This document shows, piece after piece, positions 8,862 to 17,488 of a DNA stretch of 64,000 bases. Numbering within the stretch: the first letter of the stretch is position 1; every line of letters begins with the position of its first letter. The notes under the pieces were generated by a model. The model ran no database searches. It was not told the DNA's origin and worked only from the letters and a program-made list of their open reading frames with translations. The position numbers and the translations under genes were made by a program. Origin of the DNA: Runella sp. SP2 (GTDB taxonomy: Bacteria; Bacteroidota; Bacteroidia; Cytophagales; Spirosomataceae); NCBI RefSeq assembly GCF_003711225.1, contig NZ_CP031030.1, positions 4,836,001-4,900,000 of the forward strand. The letters run 5' to 3'.

Positions 8862-11321
8862 CTACCCTTCCTCGCCGCTAATTAAGCTCTTTTGCTTTTT
8901 GGTGCCAGCGGCTTGGTTGAGGCGATACATAACGGTCAGGTTGATTTGGCGAGCACGCATCCCAAAAGTTCCTTCTGAGTAGAAGTTTAAGCCTTCGGTA
9001 ATGGTACGCATATAGCGCGAGTTAAACACGTCGATGACGTTGCAAGTAAGCGTGCCTTTGCCTTTGAGAATTTCTTTGCTAAACGCCAAGTCAACAAATG
9101 TACGGGACTTACGGCTTCCTTGCGGAAGTTGCTGAGGTGCTTCATAATTGGCACGGACTTGCAAATCAGTGCCTTTAGCAAGCGTAAAACGTGACGTTTG
9201 GCGGGCAAACCAGCTGTAAGTATCGGCTTTGAAGGTCGCGTCGAGGTTTTGGCCGTTGGTAATGGCGCGGAAAAAGTTAAAGTTGAGGTCTAATTTCCAC
9301 CACTTAAACGGCGTGTAATTGCTCGTAAATTCAGCCCCGTACGCATCTTCTGTGGCCAAGTTTTCGGGACGGGTATTTGAAACTCCCTGCGCGTCCACCC
9401 GACGAATACGGAGTACTTTTCCGTTGGTATGACGATAATACACCGACGACGTAAACGACCCTTTTTCAAAATAATAGATGTGTCCTAAATCAAACGAGTT
9501 GGTAAATTCAGGATTCAAATCGGGGTTTCCTGAGAAAAAGTTACGTTGATCCGACAAGGTCACGTACGGGCTCAAGTCGTTGTAAGTTGGCCGCCGCACC
9601 CGACGGCTATAGCTCACCTGAAAGGCGTTGTCAGGATTGAGGTTGTAAGTAAAGTGTGCACTTGGAAATAAGTTGCTGTACTTACGAGGATTGGTTTGGT
9701 TGGTTTCCCGCAAAATCGTCGTTACGTCCGTAATCTCAGCCCGCAAACCCGCTTGGTAGCTAAATTTCTTGGTTTTATTTCCCAAAATCCCGTAAACTCC
9801 GTGGATATTTTCTTTGTAAATGAAATAGTTATCCAAGCCTGGTAAGGCGTCAAAACCGCCTTGGGCGTTTTGTTGGGTTACGATATAGTCATTGACCATA
9901 TCACGAAAACTAGAACGAATCCCTGTTTCAAATTTGCCATCTTTCCCAATGGGCTGCACGTAGTCTAAGGTCGCAATGAGTTGATTTTCGTACTCATCGT
10001 TTAGTGATTTTTGAAGCAACGAGCCTTGTTTATTCGGCGTTCCGTCGGCAAATCGGCTGTTTTGGGTATAAGTTTGGTCAGAACGCTCCCAATAGGTCAA
10101 ATAACGCACATCTGCAATCAACTCCTGATTTTTGCGATTATACGTTTTTTTATACGTCACCGAATACTCCGAATACGGCTCGGCTTCGGTTTCGCGCTGT
10201 TGGCGGTCGGTGATGGTTCGCAGGTTCGACAAAGAATTGATATAATCTTTATACGTATTGTCGGTAATCCGCAGCACGTCCGTCCGACGGAATTGGTACG
10301 AAGCCGTCAGGATATTTTTTTCGTTGAAAAAATAATCCAAGCCACCGCGAATGGTATTGGCAATGGTTTTGACGTTTCCGCTGGTATTTTGTTGCAAAAT
10401 CGCCGTGGTATCCTTGCCATACACCTCTTGGTACAACCGTCCTGCCGAAATCGGCACACGGTACGCAATGCCGTAGTTGAGGAAGAAATTAAGCTTGTTT
10501 TTGCGATAATTGATATTGGCCGCCACTCCGTAGTTGGGTCGGAAACCCGTCACTACTTCAAACGAGCCATTGATGCCCTGTTTACGCTCTTTTTTGAGGA
10601 CAATATTGATAATTCCCGACAGACCTTCGGCCTCGTACCGCGCCGATGGATTGGTGATGATTTCGACACGCTCAATCTGATTACCTTGCAATTGCTGCAA
10701 ACCTGCCCCGCCCTTAAAACTCACTAATCCTGACGGTTTTCCGTCAATCAAAATCCGTACGCCATCGCTTCCGCGTAGTTTCACATTTCCTTCCGTATCG
10801 ACCGACACCGAGGGTACGTTGCTCAAAATATCAATCGCCGTTCCACCCGCGTTGGCAAGGTCTTTACCTACGTTGAATATTTTTTTGTCCAACGCCAATT
10901 CCATCGAGCTCTTTTCGGCTTGTACCACCACTTCGTCCAACGTTCGGGCAGAGGCGGCTATTTTCAGCGTTCCTAGGTCATGCGAAGGTTGTTCTTTGGA
11001 AAGCGTAAATGTGCTGGTTTTAAAGGACTTGTAGCCAATAAACTCGACCACCGCATAGAATTGCCCATAGGGAACATCCACGGTCAGTTGGCCTTTATCG
11101 TCGGTAATAGCCCCCGAAATGAGCGTACTGTCGGTACTTTTTAGGATTCTAATGGTCGCATACGACAACGGTGCGTTGGTTTGTGCGTCGGTGACAATGC
11201 CCTTGACTTTCGCCAATTTTTGGGCATTTTGGGCTTGTAATGAAGTAAAGCCCAACAACGAAAGGCTCACTAAAACAACAAATTTTGTAAAAAAGGGGGT
11301 GGAGATAATCGTTTTCATCAT
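8862..11321 (-). CDS. Outer-membrane beta-barrel receptor (TonB-dependent type)
   Basis: An 819-residue outer-membrane protein: signal peptide (about residues 1-30), carboxypeptidase-D regulatory-like beta-sandwich (GIVTDAQTNAPLSYATIRIL), a TonB plug domain (IFNVGKDLANAGGTAIDILS, later VEIITNPSARYEAEG), then a large beta-barrel of the outer membrane protein beta-barrel 3 type. Members take up or sense unknown ligands. There is no SusD partner, so it is not a SusCD pair. The gene stands alone, preceded by the repeat cluster at 11411-11516. Confidence 0.88.
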   Translation of the reverse strand: MMKTIISTPFFTKFVVLVSLSLLGFTSLQAQNAQKLAKVKGIVTDAQTNAPLSYATIRILKSTDSTLISGAITDDKGQLTVDVPYGQFYAVVEFIGYKSFKTSTFTLSKEQPSHDLGTLKIAASARTLDEVVVQAEKSSMELALDKKIFNVGKDLANAGGTAIDILSNVPSVSVDTEGNVKLRGSDGVRILIDGKPSGLVSFKGGAGLQQLQGNQIERVEIITNPSARYEAEGLSGIINIVLKKERKQGINGSFEVVTGFRPNYGVAANINYRKNKLNFFLNYGIAYRVPISAGRLYQEVYGKDTTAILQQNTSGNVKTIANTIRGGLDYFFNEKNILTASYQFRRTDVLRITDNTYKDYINSLSNLRTITDRQQRETEAEPYSEYSVTYKKTYNRKNQELIADVRYLTYWERSDQTYTQNSRFADGTPNKQGSLLQKSLNDEYENQLIATLDYVQPIGKDGKFETGIRSSFRDMVNDYIVTQQNAQGGFDALPGLDNYFIYKENIHGVYGILGNKTKKFSYQAGLRAEITDVTTILRETNQTNPRKYSNLFPSAHFTYNLNPDNAFQVSYSRRVRRPTYNDLSPYVTLSDQRNFFSGNPDLNPEFTNSFDLGHIYYFEKGSFTSSVYYRHTNGKVLRIRRVDAQGVSNTRPENLATEDAYGAEFTSNYTPFKWWKLDLNFNFFRAITNGQNLDATFKADTYSWFARQTSRFTLAKGTDLQVRANYEAPQQLPQGSRKSRTFVDLAFSKEILKGKGTLTCNVIDVFNSRYMRTITEGLNFYSEGTFGMRARQINLTVMYRLNQAAGTKKQKSLISGEEG

Positions 11322-11410
11322 ACTGTACTAAAGAAAAAGCCAAAGGTTTTGTACTCATACAAAAGCCCCGAAAAGTCATATTTTCGAGGCTTTGTAAGCT
11401 TTTTAGCTGT

Positions 11411-11516
11411 CGTCGGGTTGTGAGCAACCCTCTGCACGTCAGCGTCGGGGTGTGAGCACCCCTCCACACAATAGTCGGGTTGTGAGCACCCTCCACACGT
11501 AAGCAACCCTCTGCAC
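11411..11516. repeat. Cluster of GGTTGTGAGCAACC-family repeats
   Basis: Four imperfect units follow one another: TCGGGTTGTGAGCAACCCTC (from 11413), TCGGGGTGTGAGCACCCCTC (from 11444), TCGGGTTGTGAGCACCCTCC (from 11474) and a partial AAGCAACCCTCTGCAC (from 11501). Each full unit centres on GTGAGCAC or TTGTGAGCAA, forming a short palindrome. The cluster separates the receptor gene from the haem-binding gene. The same core recurs at 20.8-20.9, 39.99-40.04 and, degenerate, 59.13 kb. Confidence 0.8.
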
Positions 11517-11522
11517 TGCGCG

Positions 11523-12023
11523 TTACTTCCCTTGTGGGCGGCGCAACACAAGACTATCGGCAGGGTACTGCGCTTTGAGCGAGTCCATGTTGGTTTGTGC
11601 CCAGTTGATAAGGGTTTGTTTTTGCGCTTCGGTCAATTTAGCTCCTGAATGTAGCCCAAAATAAGTGTAAGACTCCAGCGGCATTTCTCCTTCTTTAATC
11701 ATCTCGATGGTTTCTTCAAACTTATGGTTTTGGTACGCCACCGAGCGCGACGTAAAGTTTGAAAAATTGAGATGCCGCTTTCCGTCGGTGACGTGGTGAT
11801 CCAAAAACCAAGCCACAGGCTGAATGTTTGAATACCACGGATATTCGGTTTTATTGCTGTGGCAATCGTCACACGCTACTTTCAAAAGGCTTTTTACGTC
11901 CGCAGGAACGGCATATTTGGTCGAAACGTCGTACGTACGGTCGTCAGAAATATTTTTCTCAGGTCGGATAAATTGGATGAGAATCAAAACCGCTCCCAAA
12001 CCAATCAAAATTTTGTTTTTCAT
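11523..12023 (-). CDS. Periplasmic haem-binding domain protein
   Basis: A 166-residue protein with an N-terminal hydrophobic anchor (residues 4-19) and a CxxCH haem c site (C51, C54, H55), followed by NKTEYPWYSN and an HHV segment. This matches the Bacteroidota haem-binding (Haem_bd) family, probably a membrane-anchored monohaem protein facing the periplasm. Its start overlaps the stop of the BNR protein gene by four bases, so the two are translationally coupled. A redox role is inferred from the haem site only. Confidence 0.82.
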   Translation of the reverse strand: MKNKILIGLGAVLILIQFIRPEKNISDDRTYDVSTKYAVPADVKSLLKVACDDCHSNKTEYPWYSNIQPVAWFLDHHVTDGKRHLNFSNFTSRSVAYQNHKFEETIEMIKEGEMPLESYTYFGLHSGAKLTEAQKQTLINWAQTNMDSLKAQYPADSLVLRRPQGK

Positions 12024-13306
12024 AGTGATACGTAGCTAAATTTTAAACTGTTTTTGCCGTCAGCTTGCTTTGCTTCGTAAGCTACAACCAACTGATTACC
12101 AAGAACAATCCCAGTTGAATTGGTCGCATTGGTGGCGTCTGCTATCCACGTTGTTTCTGACACTTGCCCTTCCGCAATTTTACGATACGCAATCTGAGTT
12201 GGCGTACCTTCACCTTTACTTTGTTCCCAGAGCATCACTGCCGAATTTCCATTGCTGGTCAAGGCGGGATTTTTGGCAGAAGCCTCGGTCAAGACAAAGA
12301 ATTTCTTCCCCTCTCTCGTCGTTAGGCGAATCCCTTTTTCTTGGTCAGAACCCGAAAACCACGCCAAAAGCTCACTTTTGCCGTACTGCGTCGAAATCGC
12401 TCCGCTGTGAGGGCAACCCATGATTTTCCAGTTGTCATTATAAACAATCGCTGACTTTGAAAACGTAGCTGCGTTATCCGTCGAAATCAAACGTGCCATG
12501 TCGCGAATATCGTCGTTGTTGTCGCGATAAACCACCGTAAACGCTCCGTTCGCATCCACCGACAAATTGATAGGGCAACAATCGCACACCACCGCATCCA
12601 ATAAACGTTCAGGCTGCATTACGCCTCCTTTTGAGACGACCAAACGCAAATCCCGTTCTTCGTGTTTGGTGCTATTGGCCACGTCTTTCAAGTACGCCAC
12701 GGCGATTTCATCGTTTGGCAAAACCACTGCATCAAAGAAACCACGCACAATTCCTTGTTTAGGATCAGAATCCACCGACTGCGGCGCTGTCCACGTAGTC
12801 CCTCCGTCTTTGGAAACACAATACACAATGTTAGAAGAACGACCTCCTCCGCGTCCTGAAGCGGGTGCGGCCCCAGCTTCTCCACGGTTGGAAAACACCG
12901 CTACAAAGCTGCCATCCTTTTTAGAAAGCACTTTGGCACGCATCATACGGCTATTACCAATGCCGTTACCACTAAAAATGGTCTTCTTTTCCGCAAATGT
13001 TTTGCCTTTATCTTTTGAAAACGCTACGCAGAAAGAGGTCATTCCTGAAACATCTTTTTCAGTCCACGAAAGCATCAATTCCCCTCTGGGAGTTTCGGCC
13101 AACAAAGGCATGGAGTAGGTTTTCGTTGGGTCAAGGTCGATGGGGGAAACAGCAAAGTTGGTATTGGTAGAAACCCAAGTTGTAAATTCGGGCGTACTTT
13201 CACCGTGACAAATAACAATTTCGGAGGGCGTCGGCGTGGCTGTTGGGAAAAAACTCCCCAATACGCCTACCAACACGAGCGGAAGAAATGCGCTTACATT
13301 CATCAT
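12020..13306 (-). CDS. Exported BNR/sialidase-fold repeat protein
   Basis: A 428-residue exported protein. Asp-box-like repeats such as SKDGGTTW and STDNAATF indicate a sialidase-type beta-propeller. A CDCC cysteine cluster about 240 residues in is followed by CPHSG. Catalytic sialidase residues are not recognisable, so true sialidase activity is doubtful. The four-base overlap with the downstream haem-binding gene suggests a joint role; the cysteine cluster might bind metal. That is inference. Confidence 0.72.
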   Translation of the reverse strand: MMNVSAFLPLVLVGVLGSFFPTATPTPSEIVICHGESTPEFTTWVSTNTNFAVSPIDLDPTKTYSMPLLAETPRGELMLSWTEKDVSGMTSFCVAFSKDKGKTFAEKKTIFSGNGIGNSRMMRAKVLSKKDGSFVAVFSNRGEAGAAPASGRGGGRSSNIVYCVSKDGGTTWTAPQSVDSDPKQGIVRGFFDAVVLPNDEIAVAYLKDVANSTKHEERDLRLVVSKGGVMQPERLLDAVVCDCCPINLSVDANGAFTVVYRDNNDDIRDMARLISTDNAATFSKSAIVYNDNWKIMGCPHSGAISTQYGKSELLAWFSGSDQEKGIRLTTREGKKFFVLTEASAKNPALTSNGNSAVMLWEQSKGEGTPTQIAYRKIAEGQVSETTWIADATNATNSTGIVLGNQLVVAYEAKQADGKNSLKFSYVSL

Positions 13307-13458
13307 TTTACTAAAAGGTTTGATTAAAAAAAGAGTAAGTAGCTAACAATCACTGAAACGAAAGTATTCCTTTTCTGAGTGATTCAAAGAAGAACTATAC
13401 CGATTATTGATTTTGATAGATGGCTTACCGATTTTGCTAGATAACTTCTCCTTTTTTT

Positions 13459-14403
13459 CTATATCCAATGTTTCCGTTTGAAGAAAAACCACATGGCGGC
13501 CATTGAAAAAATCATGAGCAATAACGAGAACCAAAATCCAAAGGGATGCGTGCTGCTTGGCAAAATGGTATAGTTCATTCCAAAAATACCCGCAATCAGC
13601 GTAGGAGGCATAAAAATGATGGTAAAGACCGTAAAAATCTTGATAATCTGGTTTTGTTCAAGATTGATAAGACCCATAAAGGTATTTTGCAAATACTCCA
13701 ATCGCTCAAAATTGAAGGTACTGTATTCCAAAAGCGAGCTAATGTCTTTCAACACAATGCGTAAGCGTTCTTTTCTATCATCGGGAAAAAATTGGCTTCG
13801 TAGAATGCCCGACAAAACCCGTTGTTTATCAATAATAGTTTCGCGCAAGAGCATGGTATTTTCTTGCATCATATTGATTTTCAGCAGAATTTCTTGCTTT
13901 GCTTTTTGTTCCCGATTGAGGTCTTTGCTAATGGTACTAATGTCCCGTGAGAGTCCTTCGAGCACGTCGGCGTCGCTTTCGATGCGGGTTTCGAGCAAAA
14001 GAAGAAGAATATCAACCCCGTTTTGAAAAGTCTCTTGACTCACTTTCATTTTCCGAACCGTATCGGCAAAGGTCTTTGAGTCGCCATCACGATAGGTAAA
14101 CAGCACGCCTTCCCGAATCAGGAGCGAAACGGGGTAAATCGCGTAGCCGTCCGCGTTGATTTTCAAAAAATTAGAGTTAGCATTGATGGTATCGTTTTGT
14201 TCAAAATACCGCGAACTGCTCTCAATTTCCACAATTTCTTGGGGTGTCTGGAAACTAATATCGCACTTGGTTTCGACCCATTCTTCTTCTTCTTGCGTGG
14301 GTGACTGCAAGTCTATCCACAAAATTTGCTTGATGTGTCCAATTTCGCGAACGTCGTTTTCGCGTTTGATGTGCTTTCCTTCACGATAAAAAATACGTAC
14401 CAT
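13459..14403 (-). CDS. corA: CorA-type magnesium/cobalt transporter
   Basis: A 314-residue CorA-family channel: a long cytoplasmic N-terminal domain with helices, then two C-terminal transmembrane segments. The signature GMN is present (IFGMNYTILPSS) at the end of the first segment, and the short tail is basic (FFKRKHWI). The length matches the family. It has its own upstream -7 box and is divergent from the ECF sigma operon. The 150-base gap on its 3' side shows no clear feature. Confidence 0.9.
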   Translation of the reverse strand: MVRIFYREGKHIKRENDVREIGHIKQILWIDLQSPTQEEEEWVETKCDISFQTPQEIVEIESSSRYFEQNDTINANSNFLKINADGYAIYPVSLLIREGVLFTYRDGDSKTFADTVRKMKVSQETFQNGVDILLLLLETRIESDADVLEGLSRDISTISKDLNREQKAKQEILLKINMMQENTMLLRETIIDKQRVLSGILRSQFFPDDRKERLRIVLKDISSLLEYSTFNFERLEYLQNTFMGLINLEQNQIIKIFTVFTIIFMPPTLIAGIFGMNYTILPSSTHPFGFWFSLLLMIFSMAAMWFFFKRKHWI

Positions 14404-14421
14404 ACCTCACTGCATTTGCGC

Positions 14422-14429
14422 CAAAGTTA
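14422..14429 (-). promoter_or_regulatory. -7 promoter box for corA
   Basis: On the minus strand the bases read TAACTTTG, an exact TAnnTTTG match, 19 bases upstream of the corA ATG. I see no convincing -33 box. Confidence 0.55.
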
Positions 14430-14444
14430 GTGATTTGGTTGATG

Positions 14445-14482
14445 AAACCTATAAGGTTTACACTTGCAAACCTCATAGGTTT
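14445..14482. repeat. Intergenic hairpin AAACCTATAAGGTTT
   Basis: AAACCTATAAGGTTT (14445-14459) pairs with AAACCTCATAGGTTT (from 14468) with one mismatch, and each half is itself near-palindromic. It lies between the divergent corA and ECF sigma genes, so it is not a simple terminator. Confidence 0.6.
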
Positions 14483-14545
14483 TGATGAAATTGCTTAAAT
14501 ACAAGATTTTTTTTTCAGCGATATGCAACATCTTTTAAATCAGAT

Positions 14546-15130
14546 TTGTCATTACTACGAAAATACAGCCAATTGGAATCTAAACTATACATAGACAAAC
14601 ACGTCGAACTCGTAGAAAGATGCAGACAGGGCGAGCGCAAGGCGCAGTACGAACTCTATAAGTTGTATTCAAAGTCCATGTTCAACGTCTGTATGCGGGT
14701 GGTCAATCACATCGGAGAGGCCGAAGACGTTTTGCAGGAAGCATTTTTGGATGCTTTTTGCCACTTACATACGTTCAAAGGGCAGTCCACGTTTGGGGCG
14801 TGGCTGAAGCAGATTGTGGTCAACAAAGCCATCAATCACCTCCGACAACGTAAAATGCAACTGGTTGATATTGAGGGCTACGGCAGCGACGACCAAGACA
14901 TAGCCGACGATGTTCCGTTCGACGAAGAAGGAATTCAGATGGATGTGGAAAGGGTTCGTAAGTGCATTGAGCAGCTCCCCGAAGGCTACCGTGTTGTTTT
15001 GTCGCTCTATTTGTTTGAGGGATACGACCACGAAGAAATCGGAGAAATCCTCAATATCAGCGAAACCACCTCGCGTACGCAGTACATGCGAGGAAAGAAA
15101 AAATTGTTAGAAATGTTACGCCCTCTTTGA
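14546..15130 (+). CDS. ECF RNA polymerase sigma factor
   Basis: A 194-residue sigma-70 ECF factor. Region 2 (VLQEAFLDAFCHLHTFKG) recognises the -10 type element; region 4 (YRVVLSLYLFEGYDHEEIGE) carries the -35-binding helix-turn-helix. I chose the TTG at 14546: no in-frame ATG lies upstream, and the first internal ATG (about residue 45) would remove the start of region 2. The anti-sigma-like and DUF4097-like genes follow, so the three form an operon. The target regulon is not visible. Confidence 0.88.
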   Translation: MSLLRKYSQLESKLYIDKHVELVERCRQGERKAQYELYKLYSKSMFNVCMRVVNHIGEAEDVLQEAFLDAFCHLHTFKGQSTFGAWLKQIVVNKAINHLRQRKMQLVDIEGYGSDDQDIADDVPFDEEGIQMDVERVRKCIEQLPEGYRVVLSLYLFEGYDHEEIGEILNISETTSRTQYMRGKKKLLEMLRPL

Positions 15131-15190
15131 GTTTCTTAAAAAAAGCACACCGTTTTAGAGAAAAGAGAGCCGCGATAAATACCAAAGAAG

Positions 15191-15787
15191 ATGAAAGACA
15201 AATTGCAACGATTCGTAAGAGACAACCGAGAGGCGTTTGATACCTATGAACCTTCCGACGACCTTTGGAATCGGTTGAACCAACAACTTCCCGCCGAAGA
15301 AGCACCCAAAGTTGTGCCAGAAGTTACCCCTGCCGTGAGTACGCCTAGTCCGTTTAAACAGGCTTGGCGAAACCTCAACTGGCGCATTGCGGCCTCCATT
15401 GCTTTGGTGATGGGTCTGGGGTGGTTTGGCTACCGCATCAATCAAAATTACGGTATTACCGAAACCCCCGAAGTAGCCCTAAGCAATCCAACGTTTGCCA
15501 AACAAGTCAGTCAATACACCCAATTGATTGATACCAAACGGGATGAGCTTCGCCAAATGACCGAAAGTAACCCTAATTTGTATAAAGAATTTGCCGTAGA
15601 ACTGGATCAGCTAGAGCGCTCCTACCAAAACCTGAAATCCGACCTTCCGAAGAACCCCAACCAAGAAGTGGTGATTCAGGCCATGATTCAGAACCTACAG
15701 TGGCAGATTGATTTATTAAACCAACAGCTGGACATCATCCAGCGCATTAAAAACAAGAACAACCATGCAAACGATAAAATCATGTAG
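15191..15787 (+). CDS. Single-pass membrane protein, anti-sigma factor candidate
   Basis: A 198-residue protein with a cytoplasmic N-terminal part (DDLWNRLNQQL), one transmembrane helix at about residues 62-79 (IAASIALVMGLGWFGY), and a periplasmic helical part rich in Gln/Leu with coiled-coil character. Position right after the ECF sigma gene and this topology fit an anti-sigma factor; no named zinc anti-sigma motif (HxxxCxxC) is present. It overlaps the next gene by 23 bases. Confidence 0.65.
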   Translation: MKDKLQRFVRDNREAFDTYEPSDDLWNRLNQQLPAEEAPKVVPEVTPAVSTPSPFKQAWRNLNWRIAASIALVMGLGWFGYRINQNYGITETPEVALSNPTFAKQVSQYTQLIDTKRDELRQMTESNPNLYKEFAVELDQLERSYQNLKSDLPKNPNQEVVIQAMIQNLQWQIDLLNQQLDIIQRIKNKNNHANDKIM

Positions 15788-16889
15788 TCAAGAGCTGTCG
15801 GCAATCAGCAGTTGGCAGTTAGTCATCAGCAGTCAGCGGTTAGTAAGTACCTTTTTCGCAGCTTTCTGTTTGTTTTTCGCCTTTGGAGCAACGGCCCACG
15901 AATGGGGCACCATCGAAAAGAAAAAATCGGTGATTAAGATTTACGATGCTTCGTCTAAAGACAACTTATTGCTCGACAATCAGTTTGGGCAGGTAAAAGT
16001 GAACCTTTGGGACAAAAACGAAATACGGATTGACATTCACATTGTGGCTAACTCAAGCAGCGACGACCGCGCCCAAGAATACCTCGACGGCGTGGTGATT
16101 GAGGACAAGCGCGACGGCAACCAAATCAGTGTCCGCACCATTATCAACAAATCGAACAACTCAAACAGTTGGAGTTGGAAAAATAACAACAACGAAAAGA
16201 ATTTTGTGCAAATCGACTACAACGTATCAATGCCCAAAAACACGCCTTTGACGGTTAAAAATCGTTTTGGAAATACCAACATTCCTACGTTCAAAGCGCC
16301 GTTGGTAGTTGTTTCTAAATACGGCACTTTTATCGCTAACGATTTGGTAGGTAGCAAAAATGACATTGACGTGTCGTACGGTAAAGCGGAAATTCAGCAA
16401 ATCGCCAACGGTAACCTCGATATTTCGTATTCGACCCTCGAACTTGAAAAAGCCGAAAATATCACGCTCAATAACAAGTTTGGCAAAATGAAAATTGGCG
16501 AAGTGGAAACCCTCGATGGCCAAATTAGCTACTCGGGTGGACGTATCGGTACGCTCAAAGGTTCGAGCAAAATTAAGCTCAGCTTCTCAGGCGGCTTCCG
16601 CATCGACCAACTGACGCAATCGGCCGACAACGTTGATATTTTGGCTAATTATTCGTCGGTGGTGATTCCGATGGAAAACAACGAATGTAATTTCGACGTC
16701 ACAGTAAGCTACGGCGGCTTTAAATACCCCAACGACCGCAAAGTATCGTTCACTCAAAACGACGACGAGCGCAAAGACAACGAACACCGCGGCCCAAAAA
16801 TGACCAAACAATACGTAGGCAAAATTGGCAGCGGTAAAGGCACTAGAGTCAAAATCGTCTCAAAATACGGCGAAGTAAGCCTCCGATAA
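15765..16889 (+). CDS. Secreted DUF4097-like beta-helix protein
   Basis: A 374-residue exported protein. After the signal region the chain consists of short repeated beta strands (VKNRFGNTNI, VVSKYGTFIAN, DVSYGKAEI, NNKFGKMKIG), typical of DUF4097-type putative adhesins in which short turns stack as a beta-helix. It is the third gene of the ECF sigma operon and overlaps the anti-sigma-like gene by 23 bases. The signal peptide is oddly long because a repeat-like stretch (15801-15843) is translated within it, between MQTIKSC and the hydrophobic core FFAAFCLFFAF. The function in the operon is unknown. Confidence 0.65.
   Translation: MQTIKSCSQELSAISSWQLVISSQRLVSTFFAAFCLFFAFGATAHEWGTIEKKKSVIKIYDASSKDNLLLDNQFGQVKVNLWDKNEIRIDIHIVANSSSDDRAQEYLDGVVIEDKRDGNQISVRTIINKSNNSNSWSWKNNNNEKNFVQIDYNVSMPKNTPLTVKNRFGNTNIPTFKAPLVVVSKYGTFIANDLVGSKNDIDVSYGKAEIQQIANGNLDISYSTLELEKAENITLNNKFGKMKIGEVETLDGQISYSGGRIGTLKGSSKIKLSFSGGFRIDQLTQSADNVDILANYSSVVIPMENNECNFDVTVSYGGFKYPNDRKVSFTQNDDERKDNEHRGPKMTKQYVGKIGSGKGTRVKIVSKYGEVSLR
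15801..15843 (+). repeat. Heptamer-like repeat (CAGTTAG type) inside a signal peptide
   Basis: Degenerate short units built on CAGCAGT / GGCAGTTAG / TCAGCGGTTAG lie just after the anti-sigma stop codon and within the next gene's reading frame. They are translated as part of its signal region. Confidence 0.6.
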
Positions 16890-16905
16890 TTGTAAACTGT
16901 CTCAA

Positions 16906-16948
16906 AACAACAAACCCCCGTGCTTGGTAAGTGCGGGGGTTTGTTGTT
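16906..16948. terminator. Bidirectional rho-independent terminator
   Basis: AACAACAAACCCCCG and CGGGGGTTTGTTGTT pair around a 13-nt loop. It serves the DUF4097-like gene on the plus strand and the toxin gene ending at 16953 on the minus strand. Confidence 0.8.
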
Positions 16949-16952
16949 ATAA

Positions 16953-17222
16953 TTACTCATAGTGCCCTTTGGCAGCGAGGATAATTACTACAACCTCACC
17001 GACAACTTCGTAAATGAGTCGATGTTCATGATTAATACGTCGAGACCACAATCCTGTCAAATTATGCTTTAATGGTTCAGGCTTCCCAGTTCCTGTGAAT
17101 GGATGTTCTGCAATTTCTTCCAAAAGGGTTAGTAACTTTCTAAGCAATACTTTATTGCCAGACTTTTTGTGAAAGTCAATGTCAATTTGAGCTTGCTTTG
17201 TAAAATCAATACGAAAGCTCAT
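16953..17222 (-). CDS. yoeB: Txe/YoeB-family toxin
   Basis: An 89-residue RelE-superfamily mRNA interferase. Family landmarks are HPFTGTGKPEPLK, GLWSRRINHEHRLIYEV and the C-terminal HYE, which include the conserved Glu, Arg and His/Tyr active-site positions. In this family the toxin cleaves mRNA at the ribosomal A site. The start overlaps the antitoxin stop by four bases, the usual arrangement. It is full length. Confidence 0.92.
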   Translation of the reverse strand: MSFRIDFTKQAQIDIDFHKKSGNKVLLRKLLTLLEEIAEHPFTGTGKPEPLKHNLTGLWSRRINHEHRLIYEVVGEVVVIILAAKGHYE

Positions 17223-17443
17223 TCGATTCCTAAAAACCCTTTAAGATTCTCTTTTTCTATGCTTACAAAGTTTCCTTCGTGATACTCCTGTCGGCTTTTC
17301 TGAATCTTCTCCACCAAGGCTGGGCTATAACTACTTTCGGATTCCTTATCAACCACTTGAACAAAACTCAAAGACTTTACCAACTGCATAAAGAAGGAAT
17401 ACTTACTGTCTGGGATATTGAGTGTAATCTGTTTCATAGCCAT
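17219..17443 (-). CDS. Antitoxin of the YoeB-type module (DUF2683-like)
   Basis: A 74-residue protein, first gene of the toxin-antitoxin pair. It is not the Phd/YefM antitoxin usually paired with YoeB: it begins ITLNIPDSKYSFFMQLVKSL, like the DUF2683-type antitoxins of Bacteroidota. The acidic and lysine-rich C-terminus probably wraps the toxin. ATG 17443 or 17437 could be the start. Its promoter box is 15 bases upstream. Confidence 0.78.
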   Translation of the reverse strand: MAMKQITLNIPDSKYSFFMQLVKSLSFVQVVDKESESSYSPALVEKIQKSRQEYHEGNFVSIEKENLKGFLGIE

Positions 17444-17457
17444 AGTTGTTACTTAAT

Positions 17458-17465
17458 CAAAATTA
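17458..17465 (-). promoter_or_regulatory. -7 promoter box of the toxin-antitoxin operon
   Basis: The minus strand reads TAATTTTG, an exact TAnnTTTG match 15 bases before the antitoxin ATG. No matching -33 element was found. Confidence 0.45.
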
Positions 17466-17488
17466 GTAAAAAAGTCATTTCCCCACCC

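Noticed and set aside
10011-10727. 238-codon plus-strand open frame inside the receptor gene
   Set aside because: It is a shadow of the beta-barrel receptor coding strand; the translation looks compositionally random.
11318-11551. 77-codon minus-strand open frame upstream of the receptor gene
   Set aside because: It is built from the GGTTGTGAGCAACC-type repeats and the intergenic gap, with no conserved features.
12020-13306. True sialidase
   Set aside because: Asp-box-like repeats are present but no recognisable catalytic arginine triad or Tyr/Glu pair.
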